This document shows, in pieces, positions 1-11,788 of a stretch of 64,000 nucleotides of DNA. Under the pieces are notes generated by a model. The model did no database searches. It saw only the letters and a list, made by a program, of their open reading frames with translations, and was not told the origin of the DNA. How positions within the stretch are numbered: position 1 is the stretch's first letter; each line of letters begins with the position of its first letter. Source of the stretch: Zygaena filipendulae (taxonomy: Eukaryota; Arthropoda; Insecta; Lepidoptera; Zygaenidae); the NCBI GenBank assembly GCA_907165275.2, contig OU015661.1, forward strand, positions 9,493,501-9,557,500. The letters run 5' to 3'. Both the position numbers and the translations under genes were made by a program.

Positions 1-232
1 ACTTTTTGTGGAATTTCCAAAGAAACACCGAAATTAACGCAGGTGAAACCGAGTGGAACAGCCAGTGCTAACTAATATTTCAATGCGAATGTGAGTTTGT
101 CTGTTTGCGCTTTCACACCTTAACTACTCATCCTAAAATTTTGCATACACTTTGGCAGGGGTGCAGAAAAGAACATAGGGTAGTTTTAATGTCAAAATTT
201 CTGCAGAAACTCCGAAATAAATGTGTGTGATA
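1..232 (+). repeat. Helitron-like (Lep1-type) fragments, two in a row
   Basis: The first ~75 bases are the 3' end of a degraded copy (GCAGGTGAAACC, then CAGCCAGT). A second copy follows, with an AATATTTCAATGCGAA-type start, the 'cgctttcacaccttaac' segment and the 'aattttgcatacac' segment. Complete copies elsewhere in this window begin TCCTACTAATATTATAAA, carry a CCGCGGGTGAAACCGCGG hairpin near the 3' end, and stop at CTAG followed by T, as expected of Helitrons inserting between A and T. The family call is from these ends only. Confidence 0.55.
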
Positions 233-864
233 TATACTAATACTATCTACTACTACTTCTACTATTAGTACTAATATATTTCCTATAGATACGTACAGCT
301 CCGTTCGGTTACAACCATTGTGCGACGGGCCGCGACTGCAAACGAATTTGAATAAATTTAAAATAATGAATTCATTACATCAAATAGACACCAGACTTGT
401 TATACAATAGCCGCCGGCGGCACCTCTCTAGGAGTTCACATGGCAGACGCATCGCATTGTGCATAATATTATAATAGGTGTGTCTAATGTTATGGATAGA
501 ACCAACCGAAGAGCATCTGACGTTACATGAAAATGTCTACATTAAGTGCAAATAGTTTTAAAAAAACTACAAAACACGCTTTAATTCATCTAAGAGTTAA
601 TATCAAGATCAATCAAATGAGTCCCAATTCGTTAGGAATGGGTCGTTTAATAGACATAGACATAGACAAATCTTTATTAGGCATCACAAAAGATTAAAAA
701 ATATATGACAAAATTTAATCACAGAGTTCCCGGGGCCGTCTCCCGGATAGCGGTTATGTCGCTAGTCTTTTTACACCCTGTAGATATAGGATACTTTCGT
801 CATGATATAATGAGTTGAAAACAGTAATAAAAAGTATTATTATAAACTGCGACACTGAGATAAT

Positions 865-1048
865 GGGCATGTTGACTAATTTTTATTTTTTAGTCCGTCT
901 TGTAGTTTATTAAAAAATATTGGACACGTATTTTTTCTTTTTTTGCGTAATCAAAAAATAACGGCGATACATTGAGTTGAAATTTCACGTGACGTCACTA
1001 TTCTGACAGTTTGTATGGCGGTTTTAGCGGTTAGTGACGTCAGGACCC
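865..1048. repeat. CRE-bearing foldback element, truncated copy a
   Basis: Starts GGGCATGTTGACTAA and runs through 'tagtccgtcttgtag', 'ggacacgtatttttt' and two TGACGTCA palindromes, then stops where a Helitron fragment begins. The same modules recur in six other places in the window (see 4685-5016 and 29155-29478 for complete inverted-repeat copies). Confidence 0.65.
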
Positions 1049-1049
1049 A

Positions 1050-1231
1050 CTCTGCGGGAATCCCGAAACTCACGCGGGTGAATCTCCGAAACGATCGGAC
1101 CGATTTTGACGGGACTTTCACTGCTAACTAACTGATGTTAACTGAACTTATAATAAGAAGTAAATTAGGCTACTTTGGAGTTCCTGCGGGATTGCAAAAC
1201 TCACGCGGGTGAAACCACGGGGCACAGCTAG
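1050..1231 (+). repeat. Helitron-like fragments
   Basis: Two pieces: a CACGCGGGTGAA 3'-type end near 1071, then 'cggaccgattttgacggga' and 'cactgctaactaac', ending in a second CGCGGGTGAAACC hairpin and CAGCTAG. The base after CTAG is C rather than T, so the 3' flank has mutated or been rearranged. Confidence 0.5.
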
Positions 1232-1554
1232 CTTATAAATAAAATTTTATCGTACTTGACAAATGTAATTACTTAATCTAATAACTACCACTGAATACCA
1301 CTGATTAATATTCTATGATGGAGTCACACGCCAATTAAATTTTGAATATTAAAATGTATTTTCACTAAAAGGATAAATCTCTTAATTTTATGATAATTTC
1401 CATTTAATTCACTCGGTGGATTGAATTATTATCACTTCTTTAATCAAATTATACGCATACGTTTCATAAACAGCCTCATTTATGGTTACAATAACAGTAT
1501 TTCGTACTCAAACAGATGTTAAGTGTATTAATTTGTGGAATATAAAATAACTAT

Positions 1555-1775
1555 AACCTAGTTACTGATTTGTTGGCTCCCGCGGTTTTATCCGCTTCAA
1601 TTTCGGAATTCGCATAGAATCTCTTTTTATCGGGACGCAAGTACCCTTCATATTCCATTCCAGGACCGAAATTTAGTAGTCGTAACGATCCTGCGGTTTC
1701 ACCCGCATGAGTTTCGGTATTCCCGCGGGAATTCCGAGATAAAAAGTACATAAAAGATTCTCTATATAGATACAA
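1555..1775 (-). repeat. Helitron-like fragments, minus strand
   Basis: Reverse-oriented 3' modules occur twice ('ctcccgcggttttatccgc' and 'cctgcggtttcacccgcat'), each followed by the 'cggaattc.../gaattccgagataaaaag' module. No clean ends are visible. Confidence 0.45.
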
Positions 1776-2139
1776 TAATATTATCGTGGATATGATAATT
1801 ATTGCGTAAGTGCACATCATACACTTTTTTTTTTTTTTTCAAAGTTAACAAGTAGTAAAATGTGTAGTTTATTTTATGTGTGGGCACACATTTTGCTTAT
1901 GTTATGTGTACCTGCACTAAATGAACGGAATTTTTTGCGTGAACGTGATTTGCATAATGGTAACGTGCCAACAAGTAAGTACCTACGTAACTAAATAACT
2001 TATACCAGAAAATATCAAGTATTTCCATAACGGGCATGATGACAAGGTATAAAACTCAAAATTCTATTTAGGATAGGTGTATAAAATTTATCATTCTAAA
2101 CACCGTTGTTTGGATTTTAAATTTTATAAAATACTTTAT

Positions 2140-2312
2140 TGCCATTCCCCCGCGGTAATTTCGGAGTTCTCGCATATGACACTCACAAATAACGTGGTTT
2201 TGGTTGATAAAAGAATTTTCAAAATCGGTTCAGTAGATCCAAAGATTACCCCCTACAACCTCTCACACCCACAAACTTTACCTCTTTATAATATTATTGT
2301 AGTAGAGAAAAG
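2140..2312 (-). repeat. Helitron-like element, minus strand, degraded
   Basis: 'ccccgcggtaatttcggag' (3' side) leads through 'aaaatcggttcagtagatcc' to 'cctctttataatatta' (the 5' TATTATAAAGAGG end in reverse). It matches the plus-strand copy at 31926-32142 module by module, so this is a decayed copy of that subfamily. Confidence 0.5.
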
Positions 2313-2325
2313 GAACGTTAAAATC

Positions 2326-2425
2326 TATGTGGCTTGGCCGTTTCGTTATTGCAATAACCTTTGTATAGTGGATAAATGTTTCACCTTACGCTCATGTGAA
2401 TGGAGCGAAATGGCCAAGCCACATA
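2326..2425. repeat. small inverted-repeat element (~100 bp)
   Basis: Arms TATGTGGCTTGGCCGTTTCG (2326-2345) and its reverse complement (2406-2425) match at 19 of 20 bases around a 60-base centre. It looks like a miniature inverted-repeat element. No target duplication is evident. Confidence 0.5.
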
Positions 2426-2429
2426 TTCT

Positions 2430-3833
2430 GACTGTGGTGTAGAGTTTGAGAAGTTAGGCCTTGTAGAATAAGGGTGTGTAGAGTTATAAGCTTGGCTCTA
2501 CATGAGATTTGATAACTTTTTGACAGTGCCCGTCTTATGTACCTACTCGTCTTGGCATCATTTTACATGAATTTTTTTTTGGTGGAATCATTATTTCCCC
2601 GATAAAAAATTGAATATTACTTATAACATCTGTATAGACACAGATAATATAATGTATAGATAACAATCTAATTGATTGCTTTAACAATTTATTTACAAAA
2701 ATCTTACATAACATTATCGCCTCAGAATGGTGACCGGTTCTCCTAGATGTGAGGTCTTTTAAGCTAGGCATTCTAGGTAATTAATTGCCCACATTACGCA
2801 GAGACCTCAACGAATGCAATCAAGTATTAAACTAATAACTTAAATTTCACCATCACATCAAACTTTATAGAGAAAAACGTACTTTCTACACGGATCCATT
2901 AAGCTTATTTTAAATGCTTGTTCTGTTTTAAATATTACGTCTTTAATAGAATTAAAGTCATATGTTGCGTTTTTTATTCGACCGAATATCACTTTTTGTA
3001 TTTATTTATAGCCTGCAAGAAGTGCAATCTTAAATTAATAAACTACTTTTTTTTCATGTTCTGTGATTTAGTTGTTGATACAACGGATGTTTTAACACAA
3101 TTTGTGAAAGGCCACGATTAAAAAACATCCTAATATATTACACAGGTATATACTATTACCTAAAATATACGTATACTTCCAGTACATACATTTTATATAT
3201 TAAGTAAACACTATTATAGTTTCCTGCGATTTTACTCTTGTACATTTCGAGATGCTTGTTACAGTTGCAGTAGTAGTAGAGTAGATAATATAATAAAATT
3301 GTAACCAAAAACTTAATGGTTAATTTATCGCTGTAAAAATTTATATGTTAAAACTTGAAGAGTAATGCACCTTGAGCGAAAACTACAACAAATAAAAATC
3401 CCCTTTACCGTGCCCAAAGAAGTTTCACTTCATTAAGTTAACTCTCATTTAAAGTATGTAGACTTGTAGATGCTACTTACTGCAATACATAAACTTAACG
3501 GTTAAATATTTATGATGTTTTGTCACAAACCAAATGTTTATTTATTATTGCAATGCACAACGCTTCGAGCATAAACAATCAGCAAAATACTTTAAAGTTT
3601 AAATTATAGGTTATATGTTGGTAGAGTACACCATAAAATTGTAACCATTTGCCAAGAACGACAGTGATTTTATAATAACTTTTTGTAAGCATTGATATAT
3701 GATTTGTAAGGTAGGTATTAGGTATACGTAAGTCGTAAAATAGGCCTACTGTGGAAGTATCACAAAGTAACTAGTATTTAACTAGGTATACCTACATTGT
3801 TCGGACATATTCAAAGATCGGTTAATCTGTACA
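2430..3833. other. AT-rich intergenic stretch, nothing recognised
   Basis: Only short open frames with no recognisable motif on either strand. No splice-bounded coding segment, tRNA or repeat family that I can name. Confidence 0.4.
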
Positions 3834-4100
3834 TATAAATAAAATTGAAGTGTCTGTTTGTTGTTTCAAATTAACAGCTTTTCACTAAATGCATACTACA
3901 GTATATACGGTAACTACTAACATCAAAAAATCATTTTTTATTTTTTTCTCTGTCTGTCTTTCTGTCGGTCTGTCTGTCTGTTTGTTCCGGGTAATCTCTG
4001 AAACGGCTGGACCAATTTTAACGGGACTTTCACTGCCAGATAGCTGATGTTATAAGGAGTAACTATTTTTTATCCCGGAATTCTCGCGGGATCTCTGAAA
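3834..4100 (+). repeat. Helitron-like element, plus strand
   Basis: 'acatataaataaaattgaag' then (TGTC)n/'gtctgtctgtttgttcc', 'ctctgaaacggctggacc', and 'cccggaattctcgcggga' in order. The hairpin and CTAG end are lost. Confidence 0.5.
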
Positions 4101-4684
4101 TTAACTTATAGGATGATATCCTTGTTTTAGCGAGTACCTAACGCCACTCGTAACCATAGGCACAACTACCTATTTTTTGCATAGACATAGGCAGAAAAAT
4201 ATCTAAATGTCTCTATATAATTTTGACATCACTTTTGCCGGTCACTACAAAGTATATCAGTTACTTTGTCACTGTCATGTTATACAATAACAAAAAAAAA
4301 ACAAAAAGAGACCACGAAACGATTTGCAATCACTTGTCTTTGAATCATTAACGAGTAGGTACGATACGTTTCGGATATTACCTTCTTGTATTTATTGCAA
4401 AATCGATTCCAATCTTTCTAATCGTCTAATAGTGTTGTAAACTTTATTATGTCATGTCAATTAATTTAAATATAAATTAATAAACGGTTTTATTTTTACC
4501 TCAAGGTATATATTTAACAAAACAACTTCGACAGTTTACGAAAATTCTCTTTTCAAGTTATACCAACTGCATTTACTGCGTTTTGAAAAGAATTGCGATT
4601 ATTATAGGTACATAATGAAATTCGTCAGTGGGAATATGAGGTTGATGACTCTGAATGTTGGAACTTGGATTTTTTTCTCGAATA

Positions 4685-5016
4685 GGGATGTTGATGACTT
4701 TTGAAAATCAAAATTCTAATTAGTCCGTCAGTTAGAAAATTAAAAATCATTAGACACGTATTTTTTTATTTTTCAAATAAATGAAAATACACAGAGATAA
4801 GGAGCATTAAAGTTTAGGGTGGGGGCTCGTGACGTCACTTACCGCTACAAGCCGCCATCGCCATACAAACTGCACTGGTTAGTGACGTCACGCGAAATTC
4901 CAACTCAACGTATCGCCGTTATTTTTTGATTAAGTACGTAAAAAAAGAAAAAATACGGGCCAATATTTTTTATTAATCTACAAGACGGACTAAAAAAAAA
5001 ATTAGTCAAATAGCTT
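4685..5016. repeat. CRE-bearing foldback element, copy b
   Basis: Long imperfect inverted repeat. The left half reads 'attagtccgtcagttag...agacacgtattttttta...gcattaaagtttaggg'; the right half is 'cgccgttattttttgatta...aaaaaatacgggccaatat...ctacaagacggactaa'. Two TGACGTCA palindromes sit near the centre at 4830-4837 and 4883-4890. No coding capacity. It is probably a non-autonomous DNA transposon of unresolved superfamily. Confidence 0.7.
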
Positions 5017-5245
5017 ATTGGATTGGTGTTGGTATAATTTTGTAATAAAGTAAGTAACAAACAAAATATAAACGCTAAATATTGACATGCAAATTAGACC
5101 AAAGAACAAATTGTTTATCATGTAGGCAAAACAAGGACCTGGTCAAGTAGATACCTAGTCTTAAAGTTGGAATCGGAGTTATTAGATTAAGTATTTCCGA
5201 GTTACGACATTACAATTTCGTCGTGCCCTGAAAGTATGTTTCTAA

Positions 5246-5482
5246 CCGCCGCACTGAGAGTCGACTTTAATGATTACTTAGTTAAGTATAGATTTTTAAA
5301 ACAAAACTGCCGCAATCAGACAAGTTTAATAAATTAATGTTATTTGGCATTTAACTAATTAAATTACATTTCATTAAATGCCAATTAACATTAATTTACT
5401 GAACGTCTCTGATTGCGGCAGTTTTGTTTTAAAAATCTAAACTTAACTAAGTAATCATTAAAGTCGACTCTCAGTGCGGCGG
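5246..5482. mobile_element. Palindromic MITE, TNA-duplication type, copy 1
   Basis: A 237-bp near-palindrome beginning CCGCCGCACTGAGAGTCGAC and ending in its reverse complement, flanked by TAA on both sides (5243-5245 and 5483-5485). Copies 2 and 3 at 48527-48806 and 50998-51225 have TCA and TTA duplications. A 3-bp TNA target site suggests a PIF/Harbinger-type source; the autonomous partner is not in the window. Confidence 0.75.
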
Positions 5483-5485
5483 TAA

Positions 5486-7250
5486 GTAAAACTTCTTTAG
5501 GCTCGTCTAAGGAGTAATCAAATTCTTTGACAACGTGCGCGTGACGGGAACGTGACGGAAACGTACAATCAGTTTCCGCTAAGTGTAAAGACTTTTAGTT
5601 TGCGTGATACTGAGTATTACCTACAATAACCCTCGCTGAAGATGCTACTTACTTCGACCACGCATTACACTGCATTTATCACGGCCCTGTATAAATAATA
5701 TTTTGTGCGACAATAATTTTGCCTTAAATATTATACTCAAACGATTAAAAGTTTTCGAAAAACGCTTTTATTTTATTGCAAAAAATATTACGCATTTCAA
5801 CCCTACAAATGCTTGTGTTGTCATTTGAGGTCATTGTGTTTAGGGTCAAAGATTAATTAAAACCTCGCCTAAAAACCGAGTAGCCTACTTTGTCCAACAC
5901 TGTTTGTTTTTTAATAATATACGCTTTTCAGCAATGGTTTTGTTCCTAAATGACCGGTGACCGTGACGTGAAAGTTTCGTTATATTATATCGACTGGGTT
6001 TTATAATAAACCATAAATCTCTCTGAATTAATACGAAATTTATGTGATTATATTATTTAATAAGTCTTATACATAAGCATTATGGATTGAAGCCATCGTG
6101 GAATTCGTCGATTTACTTTAAATATTAAAAGCGGTGATGTAAGCTTTGGCTAATGGTTTTAATTAATTTCGTGGTGCCGCACCGAAAATGATGATCGATG
6201 TTGCTTTCTGTCGGAACATAAAAAAATGTTCCTACGATTGTTTATTTATTTATTTTATTTTATTTTATTTATACTTTTGTCCACTACATAATTAGTATAA
6301 TTACAACTATGTGCTGGAACTATGTGTTGGAAATGCTTAATATCGACCATTTAATCTAATAAATATAAAAGTCAGTGCTGTGGTTTGTTAGTAACGTAAT
6401 ATTACGTGTCTGGCCCCAGGAGCACGTCTTTCGTAGATCGTGATATTACGGAGATGGCGGTGAAAGGGTCAATATTACTTTTAAGGAGGAAAATTGACTT
6501 CCTTGTTTGCAATGAACCTGCAGAATTGATAAGAAGCTAGTGTACCGAGTAACATTACTTTGTCCAACGATTCTGTGACGCGCGTGTGTTCTTCTATTCA
6601 TGTTGGATGAATGGATTCAGCGAGTTGCAAGACAAATAAACATATTCCTATAAGCATCGTTTTACGGTATGAAATTGCAATTTATGGTTGGTTGGTATGG
6701 TTGGTTACAATCTCTAGATTGTAAAATCTTTCTCGGAGTTCTTTGCGGACACCGACTAATCTAGTATTCATATTGTGCACGTAAAAAACCGCCTCTGCGA
6801 TTTTATTGTCGACGTGCGTAACCATATTGTCAACAGGGATATGAGACAAATTCACAATGATGATACTATATGTGCCTAAGCTTGGTACCTATTGCTCAAG
6901 TGATAAATTGAAAGCATTTCGAAAGGATATTACACTTTGCCACCGATATTGTCTGTAAGTATAACATATCTGAAACACAACACTGTATCGGATTCCGTTA
7001 CATTTGGTAACTATGTATAGTGTCTGTTTAATCGAGTTTGCGTAATTTTTTTCATCACATCCCGTTGCTATGTTTGAGTACTTACTGAGAAATTCATAAA
7101 AGAGGTTAAGATTATCTGCAGTAAATTGTAACGAAACACAAGTGTTGGTTGCGCATTGCGTTACGCAACAATATGTAGACAACGCCGGGCACGGGAACTC
7201 AGAAACAATAGCGAGCTAAGTGTCCACGATCCTTATAATACCTAAATAAT
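5486..7250. other. Intergenic, upstream of the Tweedle gene
   Basis: Contains a (TTTA)n-type tract at about 6240-6290, probably the tail of a retroposed LINE on the minus strand, and otherwise no named element. A 97-codon minus-strand open frame (6889-7182) has no recognisable motif and is probably chance. Confidence 0.4.
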
Positions 7251-7431
7251 GAAGCCCTTGACGTGCGCCTGCATAAGTGTCCAGTGATCTACGGATCGTT
7301 CGTCCACAGTTTTCACCAAAGAAGAACTCGACGGGTGTCATTAAAAATCATAATTCTCGCGTGGCCCGAAGGCCGAGTGTGGCCGCATCATAGGAAGAGT
7401 CAGGGAGAGAGAGGCGTCGTCACAACGCGGG

Positions 7432-7440
7432 TATATAAAG
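7432..7440 (+). promoter_or_regulatory. TATA box of the Tweedle gene
   Basis: TATATAAAG lies 54 bases before the start codon. An initiator-like CATCATAC sits about 30 bases downstream (7461 on), giving a 5' UTR of about 30 nt. Confidence 0.7.
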
Positions 7441-7493
7441 CAACCGAAAGACGTTCCAAGCATCATACCACCTCGAGACATCCGTGAGACAAC

Positions 7494-8770
7494 ATGAAAG
7501 CGTTCTTGGTGGGTATTAACCGACGGCGTGCAGTGAAAGTGCATTTGTGACCTGTGTGTGACCCGCGACCGCGCCGCAGTCGCTTCCTTGCGCGATAGTG
7601 ACCCGAGATTGCTTGCTTTTATCATTCGAAGTACAATCACGGACAGGTGATCGGGCGAATTCTCGACAGCGACGTTTCAACAAATTAACACATGCTCACG
7701 AAAAAAATAAAAAATCCTATCGTTTCGCAACGACATGTGTGAATGAAATTTTCTAGTGATAAAAACAAGCAATCGGAATAGCGATAAGTCGTGGTTCGTC
7801 GTCTCGCCTCTTGTTATGTTACGATTATTTTTTTATAAGTGTTTTATGTTTGCTATAGGTATTAGCTGCCGTAGCGGCGCTCGGCTCGGCGAGACCCGAG
7901 GCGGGGTACAGTTATAACGCTCCCGGGGGTGGAGGCCTCAGCGGCGGCCACGGCGGCCTCGGCGGGGGCTTCGGTGGCGGCCTAGGAGGTGGCCACGGCG
8001 GCGGCGGTGGCGGCTTCTCCTCCGGAGGGCTGAGCTCCAGCAGCTTCGGCCTCGGTGGCGGACTCGGTGGCGGACTCGGCGGTGGATTCTCCTCCGGCGG
8101 CGGCGGTGGATTCGGCGGCGGAAGCGGATTCGGTGGTGGAAGCGGATTCGGCGGCGGCGCCGGATTCGGCGGCGGAAGCGGATTCGGTGGCGGATTCGGC
8201 GGCGGCGCGATAGTCCAGAAACACATCTACGTGCACGTCCCGCCCCCAGAACCCGAAGAGCAGCGCCCTCAGATCATCGGTGGCGGCGGAGTCCCTCAGA
8301 AGCACTACAAGATCATCTTCATTAAGGCCCCATCCCCGCCCGCGCCAGTCGCGCCCATCATCCCGCCCCAGGCCCAGAACGAGGAGAAGACCCTCGTGTA
8401 CGTGCTGGTCAAGAAACCCGACGAACAGCCCGACATCACCATCCCGACCGCTACCCCGACTCAACCCTCAAAGCCCGAAGTTTACTTCATCAAGTACAAG
8501 ACCCAGAAGGAGGGTGGTGGCGGCGCTGGTATCGGTGGCGGGCTCGGCGGTGGATCTCTCGGTGGTGGACTTGGCGGTGGACTAGGAGGTGGACTTGGCG
8601 GTGGACTTGGCGGTGGACTAGGAGGTGGACTTGGCGGTGGACTGGGAGGTGGTCATGGTGGTAGCATCGGCGGCGGACACGGCGGCAGCATCGGCGGCGG
8701 ACACGGAGGCTCCTCGGGAGGCGGAGTCAGCTCCTCGTACGGTCCCCCCGGCCAATCCGGCCCATACTAA
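7494..8770 (+). CDS. TWDL: Tweedle-family (TWDL) cuticle protein
   Basis: Secreted structural protein of the insect exoskeleton; Tweedle proteins are thought to bind chitin. Exon 1 (7494-7508) encodes MKAFL and ends at gtgggt; exon 2 (7859-8770) starts after 'tgctatag' in the same phase, giving about 308 aa. Joining the exons makes a signal peptide, MKAFLVLAAVAALGSA, before RPEAGYSY. Residues ~30-118 are Gly-rich (GGG with F, L, S and H). Residues ~124-220 hold the DUF243 domain with its four blocks: KHIYVHVPP, QKHYKIIFIKAP, KTLVYVLVKKP and KPEVYFIKYKT. The rest is GGGLGGG repeats ending SSSYGPPGQSGPY. This split, with only the start of the signal peptide in exon 1, is usual for insect cuticle genes. 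The exon is far more GC-rich than its surroundings, which follows from glycine codons. The number within the TWDL family cannot be assigned. Confidence 0.93.
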
Positions 8771-10089
8771 ACTGCGCATGCGACGCGCGCCAATGTGATA
8801 CCTGCTTAGCCGGCGAGTCTTATTTAGTATTAAGTAGAGAAAAAAATTACGGTGTCCAAATGTATTTATGTAAATAGTAATTTTAATGATTAATTTTAGT
8901 ATTGTATTATAATAATAATAACGAATTATTTTTTTAAAAACTTTTGCATAAAAAATCTTTACAAACGAAATTAATATTTCTTTTTTTTTATGTCCGAATA
9001 TAAAAACCCAACATTACACAGCTATTACACCAATCAAATAGACAGGTACAGGTCATACGAAACAGTCATAAAGAAATTATTTATATAAAGTCATTTAAAA
9101 TTCAAATTAATTACAAAACAAGAAGATCGGTCATCGAATCGAATATAGGAACTGTCATAAGCCGAAACAACGGGTTATCTGTGACATAAGCGAACAACAC
9201 GCGTCGTTGTGGATCGGGTGTCTAGTTTTTGTAGAAAGTGGTATTTTCACCTCGGCCGGGGTCCACGCGTGTTGTGCAACAACGGGACCGTCTGACCCCA
9301 CGGTTGCATAACAGAGAGATGTGGCTTACGACACCAAGGCAGACAAAATAACTAACAGTACCGCTAGCCGCGGCCGCAAACTGAATATTATGTTATTATT
9401 ACGTAATATTATAAATAAAATTGCTCAAACCTTGACATTTACGGAATATTGAACCACCATTTGTAGAAAAAGTAACATCTCAAAACGGTCTCACATGTAT
9501 ATTGTATACACTCCACAATTTCAAAAATTATGTTCTTTTTTTAATAGTTGTAGATGTTCAATAGGAAGAAGAAGGATTATAGAAGTTACGAAATAAATAA
9601 AATAGGTATCAGATTTGTGATGCGAAATCGATGTCTAAATAATGTTATATAATGTCATATTAACATACGGAACTCGTGCGAACGTACACCAAATAGTGAA
9701 GAAACTTTCGTAATTTCCTTTTTGGAGGCGTGTGTTTGCATTTCATTAAAGGCGGGTACGATCGATACCACTTGCATACACTTATGACTGTGATGTCAAT
9801 GTTTCGTAATAGGTACATTACTTTATTAACATCGTTGCTGGATCGATCCATCGATTAACATCGTTGCTGGATCGATTCATCGATTATCCGAGAGCTTATG
9901 AATATATTTATTGTGCTACGAGATTATCTTTATGAAGTGAACCATCTTTGTGCACTAAATACAGAACAAAAATAAGAAAGTTTCGAGTTAACGCTTCCTT
10001 TTTTATCTCACTATAGCGTTTCAGATAATAATTTCATCGAAATTTGCGGTGGACATCATAATATAGCTTTGGTCGCGAATAAATTAGTA
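8771..10089. other. Downstream of the Tweedle gene, mostly unassigned
   Basis: The 3' UTR must lie here; no exact AATAAA was seen close to the stop, only AATAATAATAA near 8910. A 29-bp unit TTAACATCGTTGCTGGATCG... is tandemly duplicated at about 9828-9886, with one base differing between units. The rest is unassigned. Confidence 0.4.
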
Positions 10090-10320
10090 ATCAAATATAC
10101 AAAAATCTTGTGTCACAGTGTTTTTTATCGAACTCCTCCGAAGAGCCTTGATCGATTTTTATAAAAAATTTTGTGTATATTTGGTAGATCTGAGAATATA
10201 GGCCGTAGGCTGGTTTTTTAGGTGATTAGGGTAGCCCTCTCCGGAATTATTATTTTTTTTACTTTGGAGTTCCTGCGGAAATTCCGAAACTCACGCGGGT
10301 GAAACCGCGGGTACAGCTAG
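10090..10320 (+). repeat. Helitron-like element, plus strand
   Basis: Ends in CGCGGGTGAAACCGCGGG and ACAGCTAG followed by T, the complete Helitron-type 3' end. The 5' part ('cgatttttataaaa', 'ttggtagatctgagaatat') belongs to a different subfamily from most copies here. Confidence 0.6.
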
Positions 10321-11149
10321 TAATAAAATATAATGCTTGGACATTACCTACCACATAGCACCAGTCGCCGCCACTTGGTCCCAAACTACCAGAGAACTAA
10401 TGGAAAACCCCTATTTATTTATTTATTGTTTGTTTTATTTATACTTTTTATTTATTTATTTTTGTAAACGACACCTGACGTAGCAACAAAGTATCTAGAG
10501 AGTCACTAGCCAGTCACTACTCAAGTCACTGGCCAGTAAGGCACAATGATGAACAGAGTTTTCTCTAAAGAAATAATAACATATACCTATGTATTAAAAC
10601 AAATTATTATCAGGCATGAAGTAATAAACTAATATACATCTTTTTTTTGTAGGTATTTTCGATAACTTTATAAAATTATATTTATATATTATTATTTCTC
10701 TAAAGTCTTTCATTTAAAGGTATACAACAAATCTAACCAGCAGATATCTTTTACATGCATAAATCTGAAAAATTATATGTCCAAGTATAGGTACTTCCCT
10801 AAGGTATACCGTAATTTGCCCATTAGAATGGCTGAGTAATTCATTTATTAAAATGTTTGTTAATAAGGCAAAAAGTTAAATTATTTTAGCATCAACAATC
10901 AGAGTGGACTAACATAAATTATTAGGTACAAAGTTTAAAGCCATATAGCCATTGATTCTGTTGCAATCGCGCTCATGAAATTGAAATCAAAAAGTTGATC
11001 CCAACGGTTGTTAATCGACGGGTAATGCGTTTTATTCAATCAGTTATTCAATTTTGATTATGGTCCCTGTTTCTACACCTTAATGTTGTAATTTTATTAG
11101 GTATAATATGAGATATCGTATATTAAACAGTATATTCTTTATTTTATAC

Positions 11150-11328
11150 GAGCTGTTCCTTGCAGTTTCACCCGCGTCAATTTCGGAGTTCCCGCAGGTC
11201 CTTCTCTGTACTCTTGAAAATGTGTATGCAAAATTTCATGATGATCGGTTGAGCCATTAAGATGTGAAAGCGTAACAGACACACAGACAGACAGGGTTAC
11301 TTTCACATTTATTGTATTAGTAGGGGAG
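11150..11328 (-). repeat. Helitron-like element, minus strand
   Basis: Reads in reverse from 'agctgttccttgcagtttca' (3' end) through 'gtatgcaaaatttcatgatg' to 'cacatttattgtattagtag' (5' end). The (CAGA)n run at 11280 is part of the element. Confidence 0.6.
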
Positions 11329-11724
11329 TAGGGATAAGGTGTCTCTTACATTATTTTATGGTCTAAAATTGACATTACATCCCCAAGTATTACGATACGT
11401 TTTATTTTCACTCTTCTTTCTTTCTTTTTTAACCAAAATAAAAGAGTTCCCAAGAGATGCGGTATATTATGTGGTCACATCATGAACTGATTACAAGTAA
11501 TATTTAGTTATAAGTACTTTTTGACTTAAGGCAAACCTTAGAGCACCCCGACATTCTTGGTTAGGTTAGGTTTGTACTGGTAACCAAGTCGCCAAAGACA
11601 AAATATGGTGACATCTATGATGATAAATAAAATTGACCATAATATGTAAGTATTTGTCGCATCACTGGCCGCTGCCGCGGCGCTGCACGTTCGTCACTCT
11701 CGCTCAGCTCGCGCGACTTGGTCA

Positions 11725-11734
11725 GCGCTACAAA

Positions 11735-11737
<3 letters not shown>
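11725..11737 (+). repeat. Target-site duplication, left, retroposon copy 1
   Basis: GCGCTACAAACCT here is repeated exactly at 12591-12603. The last base is shared with the poly(T) tract. Confidence 0.85.

Positions 11738-11788
<51 letters not shown>

Noticed and set aside
6889..7182. 97-codon minus-strand frame upstream of the Tweedle promoter
   Set aside because: No motif, no signal peptide, poor start context and no splice evidence.
7912..8585. Open frames on the minus strand and in a second plus-strand frame over the Tweedle gene (Pro-rich, Ala/Glu/Ser-rich and Arg-rich products)
   Set aside because: They mirror the GGN glycine codons of the real gene and have no domain, start context or splice signals of their own.
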